Below, one piece after another: positions 42,808 through 51,960 of a stretch of DNA of 64,000 nucleotides. The position numbers and the translations under genes were made by a program. The notes beneath the pieces are model-generated. The model did not search any database. It was not told where the DNA came from and worked only from the letters and a program-made list of their open reading frames with translations. Source of the DNA: Flavobacteriaceae bacterium UBA1682. GTDB lineage: Bacteria > Bacteroidota > Bacteroidia > Flavobacteriales > Flavobacteriaceae. The DNA is taken from positions 1 through 64,000 of the forward strand of contig DCKE01000001.1 in assembly GCA_002320285.1 (NCBI GenBank), written 5' to 3'. The first letter of the stretch is position 1, and the number at the start of each line of letters is the position of its first letter.

Positions 42808-44700
42808 ATGAAAAAGATTCTACTTTCGATCACCGTTTCTTTTGCTTTTTTGGGGGCACAAGCTCAAAAAAATCCCAATCCCGGATATTGGCAACAACAT
42901 GTTGATTACAAAATGGAAGTGTCCATGGATGTCAAAAAATCGCAATATCAAGGCGTACAGAAACTGACGTATACCAACCATTCCCCAGATACCTTAAAAC
43001 GCGTATTCTTTCATTTGTTTTACAATGCCTTTCAACCGGGAAGTGATATGGATGAACGCTTAAAGTCGATTGCCGATCCAGACAAGCGTATGGTAAATAC
43101 CCTTGAGAAAGCCGGTAAAAAGACTTATGAGAGTAAAATCAGCTTATTAAAACCCGATGAAATCGGTTATTTAAAAGTCAAAAATTTAAAACAAGATGGT
43201 GTTGATTTAAAAAGCACCGTAGTGGGAACCGTGTTGGAAGTTTCTTTAAGTCAACCGTTACTTCCTGGTTCTTCGACAGTGTTTACGATGAATTTTGACG
43301 GACAAGCTCCGGTAATGATTCGCCGAGCTGGAAGAAATTCTGCCGAAGGTGTCGCGTTATCGATGGCCCAATGGTATCCCAAAATGGCCGAGTACGATTT
43401 TGAAGGTTGGCATGTGGAACAATATCTAGGACGTGAATTCCATAGTGTTTGGGGAGACTTTGATGTCAAACTGACAATCGATAAGGACTATACGGTTGGC
43501 GCAACAGGGAATTTAGAAAACAACAATGAAATCGGTCACGGTTATCAAGACGAGGACATCGTAGTCAACCATCCTAAGAAAACCAAAACCTTAACCTGGC
43601 ACTTTAACGCCAAAAATGTATTGGACTTCACTTGGGCTGCAGATGACAACTATATACACGATAGGTATCCTGGTCCCAATGGTTTAACGATTCATTTTTT
43701 ATACAAAAACAATCCGAAAATCATTGACAACTGGAAGTTACTTCAACCGCGTACAGCTGCTTTGTTTGAGTTTTTCAACCGCACCGTTGGATCCTATCCA
43801 TACGATCAGTATTCTGTGATTCAGGGCGGTGATGGAGGTATGGAATATTCGATGTGTACTTTGATTACTGGAGATCGTAATATGGCGAGTTTGGTAGGAG
43901 TTACCGCTCATGAAATGGCGCACAGCTGGTTTCAACATACCCTAGCTACCAACGAAACCAAACACGAATGGATGGATGAAGGTTTTACTTCCTTTATTTC
44001 AGATTTGGCTGTATTATCCATAATGGACAGTACCGATCAAGAGGATGCAAATCCATTTGGCAGCTCTTATAAAAATTATTACTACATGGTTAATAAGGGT
44101 ATTGAACAGCCCTTAACTACGCATGCAGATCGTTTTGATCTCAATAGTGCTTACAGTATCTCTGCTTATGTAAAAGGTTCGGTGTTTTTGACGCAGTTAT
44201 CCTATATCATCGGTATGGACAATACGATGAAAACCCTAAAGCAATATTACAAGGACTATAAATTCACACATCCAACGCCCAATGATTTTAAACGAACTGC
44301 CGAACGAGTAAGTGGCGCAATTTTGGATTGGTATATGATCGATTGGACCCAAACAACGAATACGATCGATTACGGTATTCAGTTTGTTGAAGATGCAGGA
44401 ACTTCTAAAACAAAGGTAACCCTACAACGTATTGGCAGAACACCGATGCCTTTAGACATTATGGTGGAATACGAAGACGAATCCTTTGAGAGTTTTTATA
44501 TTCCCAATACTTCTATGCATTGGATAAAACCCAATCCGTATCCAGAAATCAAACGCACGGTGTTGACCGGTTGGGGCTGGGGTAAACCAAGTTACAGTTT
44601 CACGATTGACCAACCGCGGAAAAAGATTAAAACCATCACCATTGACCCAAGTCAATTTATGGCGGATATCGATCAAAAGAACAATGTTTATAAAAAATAA
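42808..44700 (+). CDS. M1 family metallopeptidase
   Basis: Exported zinc aminopeptidase of 630 residues. Signal peptide MKKILLSITVSFAFLGAQAQ. The zinc motif HEMAH (about residue 368) is followed after exactly 18 residues by the third ligand Glu (MDEGF). A GGMEYS segment replaces the usual GAMEN. The start at 42808 is preferred over a GTG at 42781 that lies in a hairpin and would precede the signal peptide. Likely digests peptides in the periplasm. Followed by a terminator. Confidence 0.92.
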   Translation: MKKILLSITVSFAFLGAQAQKNPNPGYWQQHVDYKMEVSMDVKKSQYQGVQKLTYTNHSPDTLKRVFFHLFYNAFQPGSDMDERLKSIADPDKRMVNTLEKAGKKTYESKISLLKPDEIGYLKVKNLKQDGVDLKSTVVGTVLEVSLSQPLLPGSSTVFTMNFDGQAPVMIRRAGRNSAEGVALSMAQWYPKMAEYDFEGWHVEQYLGREFHSVWGDFDVKLTIDKDYTVGATGNLENNNEIGHGYQDEDIVVNHPKKTKTLTWHFNAKNVLDFTWAADDNYIHDRYPGPNGLTIHFLYKNNPKIIDNWKLLQPRTAALFEFFNRTVGSYPYDQYSVIQGGDGGMEYSMCTLITGDRNMASLVGVTAHEMAHSWFQHTLATNETKHEWMDEGFTSFISDLAVLSIMDSTDQEDANPFGSSYKNYYYMVNKGIEQPLTTHADRFDLNSAYSISAYVKGSVFLTQLSYIIGMDNTMKTLKQYYKDYKFTHPTPNDFKRTAERVSGAILDWYMIDWTQTTNTIDYGIQFVEDAGTSKTKVTLQRIGRTPMPLDIMVEYEDESFESFYIPNTSMHWIKPNPYPEIKRTVLTGWGWGKPSYSFTIDQPRKKIKTITIDPSQFMADIDQKNNVYKK

Positions 44701-44707
44701 ATCACTA

Positions 44708-44737
44708 AAAGCTCCCTCTAAAAGGGGGCTTTTTTTA
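44708..44737 (+). terminator. Terminator of the M1 peptidase gene
   Basis: AAAGCTCCCT pairs with AGGGGGCTTT (one wobble) and is followed by a T-run, 8 nt after the stop codon. Confidence 0.82.
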
Positions 44738-44763
44738 TTTCAATATTGTATGCAAGCTTTTTT

Positions 44764-44771
44764 TACCTTTG
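44764..44771 (+). promoter_or_regulatory. -7 promoter motif of the rnpA operon
   Basis: TACCTTTG fits TAnnTTTG. It lies 22 nt before the rnpA ATG at 44794 and downstream of an in-frame ATG at 44746-ish sequence, which excludes that longer start. Confidence 0.6.
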
Positions 44772-44793
44772 TAGCGTAGAAGAAACCCAATCC

Positions 44794-45186
44794 ATGAAAT
44801 TGAATTACCCAAAAAAAGAGAGATTAAAAAGCCATATTACCATTGCATCCCTGTTTACAGAAGGAAAATCTGTAAGCAAGTATCCCTTGCGTTTGGTCTA
44901 TGTGCCCATGGATGCTTCGGAACAAAGTGAAAAAATCAAGATGGGTGTCTCGGTATCCAAGAAAAATTTTAAGAAAGCCGTAGACCGCAATTACTTTAAA
45001 AGGGTATTACGGGAAACCTATCGCTTAAATCAGGAGCTGTTGTTAAATCATTTAGACCGACCGTATGCAATTATGTTTTTCTATCAAACCAAGGATCGTT
45101 TGTCATTCGAGGAAATAAATGAAAAAACGATTCAATTATTTCATAAATTTATAATAGCTATTGCAAATGATTCCAAAGAATCTTAA
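44794..45186 (+). CDS. rnpA: Ribonuclease P protein component
   Basis: Protein subunit of RNase P, which processes tRNA 5' ends. The 130-residue protein is basic and has the RNR motif KKAVDRNYFKRVLRETYR near residue 65. The start is set by the -7 motif 22 nt upstream; an ATG 48 nt earlier precedes the promoter motif. The usual partner rpmH is not adjacent. First gene of a likely operon with the DUF4349 lipoprotein (4-nt gap), kup and the OmpA-like gene. Confidence 0.92.
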   Translation: MKLNYPKKERLKSHITIASLFTEGKSVSKYPLRLVYVPMDASEQSEKIKMGVSVSKKNFKKAVDRNYFKRVLRETYRLNQELLLNHLDRPYAIMFFYQTKDRLSFEEINEKTIQLFHKFIIAIANDSKES

Positions 45187-45190
45187 TTCC

Positions 45191-46048
45191 ATGACGTATA
45201 TGCGCTATTTTTTATTATTACTTGGGTTACTGCTATTACCTATGGGCTGTGGGCAGGAAAATACAGCTAACGAGTATGCAGCAGAAGCTGCTGGTGGTAT
45301 GTCATCGAGCCCAATAACATTAGATGAAGCCGCTGTTGAAAAAGCCACTGCCGAAGATCAAGTTGAAACCGAATCCAAAATTATCAAAACCGGTACTATT
45401 CGTTATGAGGTTAAGGATCTCAATAAAACTTTTGAACGCTTAAGTCAACAGATCAAATCTAACGGAGGGTTTATTCAAAACGACAATTCGGGCAATCAAT
45501 ATAACGCTACTTATCGCTACCTCACCATACGTGTTCCAAGCAAGAACTTCGATAAATTGCTCGGCCAAATCAGTCAGGATGTCGCTTACTTTGACAACAA
45601 AACCATCACCGCTACAGATGTTACAGAAGAGTTTATCGATGTGGAGGCGCGTTTGTTAAACAAAAAAAAGTTAGAAAACAGGTATTTAGAATTGTTGGGT
45701 AAAACACAGCAAATTTCTGAAATATTGGAAATAGAAAAATCCTTGTCCACGATACGCGAGGAAATCGAATCGGTGCAGGGCCGATTGAATTATTTAAAAA
45801 ATCAAGTATCCTTTAGTACACTGACCATAGAAATTTATCATACCGCTGCGACGGGTTCGGGAATTACAGAATCTTATTTATCCAAAATGGGTCATGCTGT
45901 CGTTTCTGGTTTTAACTCGTTGTCCGGATTTATCCTGGGCTTATTAACCCTATGGCCTTATTTGATTATCACTGCCCTACTGTTTGTATTGATTCGCAAA
46001 AGAATCTGGAAAAGAAGGCAAAAATCACAAATCGATAAAGAACAATAA
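45191..46048 (+). CDS. DUF4349 family lipoprotein
   Basis: Membrane lipoprotein of 285 residues. Lipobox LLPMGC is near residue 20. The DUF4349 domain (about 65-225) has IIKTGTIRYEVKDL, IRVPSKNFDKLL, the DVTEEFIDVEARL motif and a coiled coil (KKLENRYLELLGKTQQISEILEIE region). A C-terminal transmembrane helix near 245-270 ends in a basic tail. Function unknown. ATG 45191 is chosen because an earlier in-frame start (45161) lies inside rnpA; ATG 45200 is also possible. Confidence 0.85.
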   Translation: MTYMRYFLLLLGLLLLPMGCGQENTANEYAAEAAGGMSSSPITLDEAAVEKATAEDQVETESKIIKTGTIRYEVKDLNKTFERLSQQIKSNGGFIQNDNSGNQYNATYRYLTIRVPSKNFDKLLGQISQDVAYFDNKTITATDVTEEFIDVEARLLNKKKLENRYLELLGKTQQISEILEIEKSLSTIREEIESVQGRLNYLKNQVSFSTLTIEIYHTAATGSGITESYLSKMGHAVVSGFNSLSGFILGLLTLWPYLIITALLFVLIRKRIWKRRQKSQIDKEQ

Positions 46049-46075
46049 CTCAATTATAATTTTAAATACTGCATC

Positions 46076-48055
46076 TTGAGCACACTATCCAAAACCTCGT
46101 CCAATTCCATTAATAAAGTTTCCGTGGGAACGCTTTTAGTTACCCTAGGAATTATTTTTGGAGACATCGGGACTTCGCCCTTATATGTGATGAAAGCCAT
46201 CATGGGCAAAGAAGTAATTCAAGAAGCGATCGTTTTAGGGGCTATTTCCTGTGTTTTCTGGACGCTAACCCTACAAACCACCTTTAAGTATGTCTTCCTA
46301 ACCTTAAAAGCAGATAACAAAGGAGAAGGCGGGATTTTCTCTTTGTATACGTTAGTTAAGAGATTACATAAAAGATGGCTTATCGTTCCTGCCATAATCG
46401 GTGGTAGTGCCTTATTGGCCGATGGTATTATTACCCCTCCAATTTCGATTTCTTCGGCATTGGAAGGTATTAAAATCTATCAACCGGATCTACAGACCAT
46501 ACCCTTGGTTTTAGGTATCCTATTCGGTTTGTTTTTTATCCAGCAATTCGGAACCAAATTCATCGGAAAGTTTTTCGGACCAATGATGTTGATCTGGTTT
46601 GTGATGTTGGGTATCTTAGGTGTCAGTCAAATGATTGGTAGTTTTTATGTTTTAAAAGCTTTAAATCCTTACTATGCCTTTCACTTATTGTCGATACATT
46701 CCGATGGATATTACGTCTTGGGGTTTGTGTTTTTATGTACTACAGGAGCAGAAGCCCTATATAGTGACTTGGGACATTGCGGTATTAAAAACATCCGAAT
46801 CAGTTGGGCTTTTGTGAAAATTATGTTGGTGCTAAATTATTTTGGACAAGGAGCTTATTTGATCGAGCACTCTGGTAAAACCTTAAGTTTTTTATCGGCT
46901 AATCCAGATAACCCAGGCAATCCATTTTATTTGATTATGCCCGATTGGTTCCTGCCTATCGGAATTACCATTGCTACTATAGCTGCTGTTATTGCTTCGC
47001 AAGCCTTAATCAGTGGTTCGTTTACGTTGATCAATGAAGCGATGCGCTTAAATTTTTGGCCTAAAGTTCGCGTCAAGTTTCCGACCGATATCAAAGGACA
47101 ATTGTATATCCCTTCTATAAACTGGTTGTTGTTTTTCGGATGTTGTTTTGTAGTACTACACTTCAAAGAATCCGGAAATATGGAGGCTGCCTATGGGCTT
47201 GCTATTGTCATGTGTATGATTATGACCACCATACTTTTAGGATATTATATGGTTCTAAAACGTTACAACCCCGTCTTTATCGTATTGATTTTATTGGTTT
47301 ATTTGAGTATTGAAATTTCATTCTTTATCGCCAACATACAAAAATTCTCTCATGGGGGATATGTTTCTGTAGGTATTGCAGGTATATTGGCATTGACGAT
47401 GACCGTTTGCTTTTTGGGAAAACGCATCCGAAAAAATTACACGGAATTCACCAGCATTGACAAATATAAGACCGTATTATCCGAAATCAGTAAGGATCCG
47501 ACCATTCCGAAATATGCGACGAATTTAATTTATTTAACCAATGCTCAAAATTCCGAAGAAGTCGAGGAAAAAATCATGTATTCAATTTTACAGAAAAGGC
47601 CTAAACGCGCGGATAATTATTGGTTGTTACACGTCAATGTAACCGATGAACCTTATCAAATGGAATATCGCGTTAAAGAACTCTTACACGACAACCTGAT
47701 TCGAATTGACTTTTATCTGGGATTTCGAATCGCTCCGAAGATCAATTTGATGTTTAGAAAAGTCGTCAAAGACATGATGGAATCGGGTGAAATCGATCTA
47801 TCGAGCCGATACGCCTCACTGAATAGAAATAATATCTTGGGTGATTTTAAATTTGTTTTAATTGAAAAATTAGTATCTTATGATAATGATTTGCCCGTAA
47901 ATGAAAGAATTATCTTAGATTTATACGATTTAATTAAAAAAATCAGCTTATCAGAAGAGAAAGCTTTTGGTTTAGATAGTAGTTCGGTGAAAATAGAATA
48001 TTATCCGATGATCATACGTCCAACACCTGATATTCCGCTGATTCGCAGAAAATAA
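46076..48055 (+). CDS. kup: KUP family potassium uptake permease, TTG start
   Basis: Proton-coupled K+ importer of 659 residues. About 12 membrane segments fill the first 430 residues, followed by a cytoplasmic C-terminal domain. Family motifs are LGIIFGDIGTSPLYV (about 23-38), NKGEGGIFSLYTLV and TGAEALYSDLGHCG. No ATG or GTG exists between the upstream stop (46046-46048) and the first helix except TTG 46076, which gives the family's normal N-terminus. It lies 27 nt after the DUF4349 gene and 6 nt before the OmpA-like gene. Confidence 0.94.
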   Translation: MSTLSKTSSNSINKVSVGTLLVTLGIIFGDIGTSPLYVMKAIMGKEVIQEAIVLGAISCVFWTLTLQTTFKYVFLTLKADNKGEGGIFSLYTLVKRLHKRWLIVPAIIGGSALLADGIITPPISISSALEGIKIYQPDLQTIPLVLGILFGLFFIQQFGTKFIGKFFGPMMLIWFVMLGILGVSQMIGSFYVLKALNPYYAFHLLSIHSDGYYVLGFVFLCTTGAEALYSDLGHCGIKNIRISWAFVKIMLVLNYFGQGAYLIEHSGKTLSFLSANPDNPGNPFYLIMPDWFLPIGITIATIAAVIASQALISGSFTLINEAMRLNFWPKVRVKFPTDIKGQLYIPSINWLLFFGCCFVVLHFKESGNMEAAYGLAIVMCMIMTTILLGYYMVLKRYNPVFIVLILLVYLSIEISFFIANIQKFSHGGYVSVGIAGILALTMTVCFLGKRIRKNYTEFTSIDKYKTVLSEISKDPTIPKYATNLIYLTNAQNSEEVEEKIMYSILQKRPKRADNYWLLHVNVTDEPYQMEYRVKELLHDNLIRIDFYLGFRIAPKINLMFRKVVKDMMESGEIDLSSRYASLNRNNILGDFKFVLIEKLVSYDNDLPVNERIILDLYDLIKKISLSEEKAFGLDSSSVKIEYYPMIIRPTPDIPLIRRK

Positions 48056-48061
48056 AAACGG

Positions 48062-48883
48062 ATGAGATATTACAGTTGTGTTTGTTTATTTATCGCTTAT
48101 TTGCTGAGCTTTAGCGCTGCAGCACAAGAGGAAAACATCCATTCCGTTTATTTTGATTTTGACAAATATCAGATTAAGAATAAAGAACAGCAACTGCTTA
48201 TAGCATTTATTAAAGATCTCGATACTATCGCTATTGAAACCATCGAGATCTTTGGCTATTGTGACGACCGAGGCAAAGATGATTACAATTTTAAGCTTTC
48301 CGAGAAAAGGGCTTATGCCATCCAAAAAGTTATCTTGGATCAAGGAATTCGAAACAAGGTTGTAGTCACTATAGAAGGCAAAGGCCGGGTGATGATTGAC
48401 CAAGATTTCAGCAAAGACCTGACTAAACTGCGTCAGAAAAACAGACGGGTAGACTTGCTGCTGAATTTCAAGCAAATTCCGTTTGAAAAAAAACCGGGTA
48501 TCTATACCGAATTCAAAGATAGCTTGGTCGAAGGGGATCGGATTATCTTACAAAATGTATACTTTGAGCAGGGACATAGCAAACTGACGCCCAAAGCCAA
48601 AAAGGAATTGCGCGAGATTGCCAAAAAGATGAAAGCGCAAAAGGATTTTAACTTTGAAATTCACGGACATATATGCTGTACGCCGAAACGGTATAAGGAA
48701 ACCTTTGACAAGAGCACTCATAAACGCGAATTGTCGTCAAATCGAGCTAAAAACGTCTATTTGTTTCTCATACAACTCAAAGTTCCTAAAGAGCGTTTAA
48801 AACACTTTGGCTGTGGCAATGAATACCCTCTTAATTTGACTCCTGATTTAGATCGAAGAGTTGAAGTTCTTATCACGAAATAG
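48062..48883 (+). CDS. Outer-membrane protein with two tandem OmpA-like domains
   Basis: Exported protein of 273 residues with a signal peptide ending SAAAQ (about residue 22). Two OmpA-like peptidoglycan-binding domains follow. The first (about 28-140) has VYFDFDKYQI, GYCDDRGKDDYNFKLSEKRA and RQKNRRVDLL. The second (about 165-273) has VYFEQGHSKLTPKAK, GHICCTPKRY, ELSSNRAKNVY and LDRRVEVLI. There is no barrel domain, so it may clamp peptidoglycan from the periplasm. Two domains in one small protein is unusual. 6 nt after kup. Confidence 0.85.
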   Translation: MRYYSCVCLFIAYLLSFSAAAQEENIHSVYFDFDKYQIKNKEQQLLIAFIKDLDTIAIETIEIFGYCDDRGKDDYNFKLSEKRAYAIQKVILDQGIRNKVVVTIEGKGRVMIDQDFSKDLTKLRQKNRRVDLLLNFKQIPFEKKPGIYTEFKDSLVEGDRIILQNVYFEQGHSKLTPKAKKELREIAKKMKAQKDFNFEIHGHICCTPKRYKETFDKSTHKRELSSNRAKNVYLFLIQLKVPKERLKHFGCGNEYPLNLTPDLDRRVEVLITK

Positions 48884-48888
48884 GCATC

Positions 48889-48957
48889 CGACTCGATTTT
48901 CGATTTTCGACTCACGATTTTCGACTCGATTTTCGACTCACGATTTTCGACTCACGA
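48889..48957. repeat. Short tandem repeat at the 3' end of the ElaA-like gene
   Basis: Alternating units CGACTCACGATTTT and CGACTCGATTTT fill the space between two convergent genes. They run into the coding end of the acetyltransferase (stop 48912), creating its Ser/Arg/Lys-rich tail. Unit number could vary by slippage. Confidence 0.75.
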
Positions 48958-49412
48958 ATTACGCAACGCATATGAATATGCGGAATGTCATCTTCCAAAT
49001 ACATTTCCGAAGTTTTTACAAAACCGTGTTTTTCATAAAAGGACTTGAGGTATTGCTGTGCAGAAATATCGATAGTCAGCGTTTGGTATTCCGTTTCTAT
49101 ATGTTCCAAGCACTGTTTAATCAATTGGTGTCCCAATCCATAACTTCTAAATTTAGGACTGACGATGACCCTACCAATCGAAGCGGCATTATCAAAATAG
49201 ACTCCTTCTTTAAAAATCCGGGCATAGGCTGCTAAATCGTCTCCATTCCAAATCATCACGTGTTCCGCGTCGAAGTCTTTGCTATCAATGTCCCTATAGG
49301 CGCAGTTTTGCTCAACGATAAACACTTCGCACCGCAATTGCAGTATTTGATAAACCTCCATCGCAGTTAATGCTTTAAAGGGCTTTATTTCGATTCTAAA
49401 ATCTTTACTCAT
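48912..49412 (-). CDS. GNAT family N-acetyltransferase, ElaA-like
   Basis: Cytoplasmic acetyltransferase of 166 residues. ElaA-type features are the N-terminal LRCEVFIVEQNCAYRDIDSKD (residues about 26-46), the acetyl-CoA loop IGRVIVSPKFRSYGLGHQLI (about 80-100), AQQYLKSFYEKHGF and the family end EDDIPHIHM. The last 14 or so residues come from the short tandem repeat and are not part of the domain. The start overlaps the DUF4837 stop by 8 nt, so it is translationally coupled. Substrate unknown. Confidence 0.88.
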   Translation of the reverse strand: MSKDFRIEIKPFKALTAMEVYQILQLRCEVFIVEQNCAYRDIDSKDFDAEHVMIWNGDDLAAYARIFKEGVYFDNAASIGRVIVSPKFRSYGLGHQLIKQCLEHIETEYQTLTIDISAQQYLKSFYEKHGFVKTSEMYLEDDIPHIHMRCVIRESKIVSRKSSRKS

Positions 49413-50385
49413 GAAATTTGATTGTTTTGATTATCGCTTCAAGCTCAAAAAGCAGGTCGCGTTTGGAATTGGAAGGATAATAGGTAAAACCCTCTACAAA
49501 GAGATAGCGGTTGTAATATTCGTCCTTAAACACGTAACAGATATACGGACCATTCATAAAATTATTCATCATGTCCCAAGTTCCGCGCAACTCTTTGACT
49601 TGCATTTGGTCTAGTACAATCTTTTTTATAAAAGGCGAGTAACCCTCGTCGGTTTTCATAAAAGAATTCGGAACCGTGCCGTGGATATAGGTTTTACCGA
49701 TGGAATCTTTGACCTGAATGATATTGCTTATCTTGTCGTTTTTGTTTTCGATTCGCGATATCGGTACCTCATAAAACAACAGATTACTATTGCCAGAAGC
49801 TACTTCTTTTTTAAGCCAGATAAAATCGTCCTCTTCAAAGACGTATTTATAATCCGATGGTATCATCATTTTGACTCCAAACAAATCGGTGATGCGTTCC
49901 ATATTTATTTTAGATCCCCTACTGATGGCATGTTGCATTTCATTGAGTTCTAATTTTTTTATGGTCGACACTATCGAATCTACATTAAACCGAAACTCGT
50001 CGATTAACTCTGCAGCTGATGGAGCATTGATGGTAAAAATATTTTGAGGTGTCGCATATTTACTGCGCTCTAAAGTAAAGAGGCAATTTGACTTGTCTGA
50101 GAAAACAATAATATTGCGGGAAAGTCTGTTTTTATCGACAAATATCCGCGGAGAGAATTGCACGATACTGAACTGTGGTTCTTCCTGTGGCAACCCATCA
50201 AGAGGTGCTGCCAGATATTTTCGGATACTATCACCCGAACTTCCAATCCATAGGGAATCGTTCATAATTAAAGTCAAGTGATTGTATTTTCCAACGGAAT
50301 CGGGTAATCTCCCAGGATGTTTAATTCGATCTTCTTTACAGGCCAAAACCAGTACAGCAAGACAGACAATCAGAATTTTTTTCAC
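49405..50385 (-). CDS. DUF4837 family lipoprotein
   Basis: Exported lipoprotein of 326 residues, typical of Bacteroidota. Lipobox VLVLAC gives Cys16, followed by K-E-D, which resembles a surface-export signal. The N-terminal half has LIMNDSLWIGSSGDSIRKYLAAPLDGLPQEEPQF, given here by its position 40-72. The C-terminal half has RGTWDMMNNFMNGPYICYVF and a final FVEGFTYYPS. Function unknown. It lies 15 nt after the lytic transglycosylase gene and overlaps the next gene, so it may work at the envelope with it. Confidence 0.82.
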   Translation of the reverse strand: MKKILIVCLAVLVLACKEDRIKHPGRLPDSVGKYNHLTLIMNDSLWIGSSGDSIRKYLAAPLDGLPQEEPQFSIVQFSPRIFVDKNRLSRNIIVFSDKSNCLFTLERSKYATPQNIFTINAPSAAELIDEFRFNVDSIVSTIKKLELNEMQHAISRGSKINMERITDLFGVKMMIPSDYKYVFEEDDFIWLKKEVASGNSNLLFYEVPISRIENKNDKISNIIQVKDSIGKTYIHGTVPNSFMKTDEGYSPFIKKIVLDQMQVKELRGTWDMMNNFMNGPYICYVFKDEYYNRYLFVEGFTYYPSNSKRDLLFELEAIIKTIKFHE

Positions 50386-50400
50386 TTGACTTTAATGGTT

Positions 50401-51903
50401 TTATCCGTCAATACGCAACTTCATCCCGGGATGAATGTTTTGACCTTCTTTTAAATTATTGATTTTTTTCAACTGCCCGATCGAAATACCAGGGTGTTTT
50501 TTAGAAATAGAATATAGAGAGTCACCGCTTCTAACCGTATATGTTTTTTCTGATTTTGCCGGCTTGGTATTGGCGATATTAGCTACGATAGCGCCTACTT
50601 TTAATTTTTTTCCGGGGTGAATCGCATTGGAATTCATATTATTCCACTTTTTGATTTGCGCTACAGTTATTCCATATTTGTTGGCAACTACTCCCAAACT
50701 TTCACCATTTCTCACGGTGTGATAGGTCGGTTTAGTATCATTAGTAACCAAGGCAGAATTAGATTCTAAAGTGAAAATAGGCTTTTCAACTTTATCGTTT
50801 TCATGATCGATATAGGCATAAATTTTATCTTCATTGGACGCGAAGAGTCCCACTTTATTAATCGGCAATCTGACAAAATGATTTTTTCCCGATACATAAG
50901 GAATCTCCTTCAGCTTATAAGTTGGGTTTAAAAATTCTATTTCATGTGATGAGATATCCAAGAGCGACGAAATTTGATCAAATGTCATTCTCTTTTTTAC
51001 GGCGATTGTATCGGTTTGAGCTAAAACGGCTGGTGAATTATTTGCGACAATTCCGTGTTCTTTTCCATATTCAAAGATATACATGGTAGCAAAGAAAGCC
51101 GGTAAATAACCTTGCGTTTCCTTAGGTAGGTTTTTGCGAATATTCCAGTAGTTCGTATAACCACTTGAACGACGTATCGCTTTGGAAACATTTCCTGGTC
51201 CGGCATTATAAGAAGCCAATACCAAATCCCAATCTCCAAAAATAGCGTATAAATCCGATAGGTATTTAGCCGCTGCCTCTGATGACTTTAAAGGATCTGA
51301 ACGTTCGTCGACAAAGGAATTCACTTCCAATCCGTATTGCTTACCGGTAGGATACATAAATTGCCATAAACCTGTAGCACCTACTCGAGAGCGAGCTGCT
51401 GGATTCAAGGCAGATTCCACTATAGCCAAATACTTCACTTCCAATGGAACATCATATTTTGCCAAGTGTTCTTCAAACATCGGAAAATAATAATCGGCCA
51501 AGCCCATCAAGCGAGCATACGATTTCTTTCTATTCTTTAAAAAGGATTTAATAACCCGTTCTAAAGATTCATTATATTCAATCTTAAAGGGTGATTTTTG
51601 ATCGAGTAATTTAAGTCGGCTTTTCAATAATTCTGTGGGTAACTCATCGAAACTCACGTCTTCATCTCGGTAAATATTACTGATGTCTGACTCCATTTCT
51701 TCGAATAAATCGAGATTTACTAGCTCTTTGGTCATGCGTTCTTCGATACAACTACTCATCGAATGATTGACAAATGAATTTTTAATGGAATCTAAATACG
51801 AAATGGTGTTTTCTGCATTGTTGTTATTGCTTTCCGACGAAATCTGAGCGAAAGCTCCGATAGAAAACAAGCTTAATAGAAGGGTTGATACTTTGGTATT
51901 CAT
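50401..51903 (-). CDS. Membrane-bound-type lytic murein transglycosylase with two LysM domains
   Basis: Exported peptidoglycan lytic transglycosylase (500 residues), MltD-like. Signal peptide MNTKVSTLLLSLFSIGAFAQ. The SLT domain (about 120-260) has the catalytic Glu in YLAIVESALNP, then GATGLWQFMYPTGKQYGL and ASYNAGPGNV. Two LysM domains for glycan binding follow: YHTVRNGESLGVVANKYGI and TYTVRSGDSLYSISKKHPG (about 385-500). The ATG at 51903 is chosen over 51942 because the signal peptide starts there. Second gene of the pgk operon. Confidence 0.93.
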   Translation of the reverse strand: MNTKVSTLLLSLFSIGAFAQISSESNNNNAENTISYLDSIKNSFVNHSMSSCIEERMTKELVNLDLFEEMESDISNIYRDEDVSFDELPTELLKSRLKLLDQKSPFKIEYNESLERVIKSFLKNRKKSYARLMGLADYYFPMFEEHLAKYDVPLEVKYLAIVESALNPAARSRVGATGLWQFMYPTGKQYGLEVNSFVDERSDPLKSSEAAAKYLSDLYAIFGDWDLVLASYNAGPGNVSKAIRRSSGYTNYWNIRKNLPKETQGYLPAFFATMYIFEYGKEHGIVANNSPAVLAQTDTIAVKKRMTFDQISSLLDISSHEIEFLNPTYKLKEIPYVSGKNHFVRLPINKVGLFASNEDKIYAYIDHENDKVEKPIFTLESNSALVTNDTKPTYHTVRNGESLGVVANKYGITVAQIKKWNNMNSNAIHPGKKLKVGAIVANIANTKPAKSEKTYTVRSGDSLYSISKKHPGISIGQLKKINNLKEGQNIHPGMKLRIDG

Positions 51904-51960
51904 GCTTAACTTTTTGAAATAGAGCAGGGTGTCGTTAATCACTGCTCTATTATGAATTTT

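Noticed and set aside
48889..48957. CRISPR-like repeats
   Set aside because: Units of 12-14 nt follow each other with no unique spacers, and there are no cas genes nearby.
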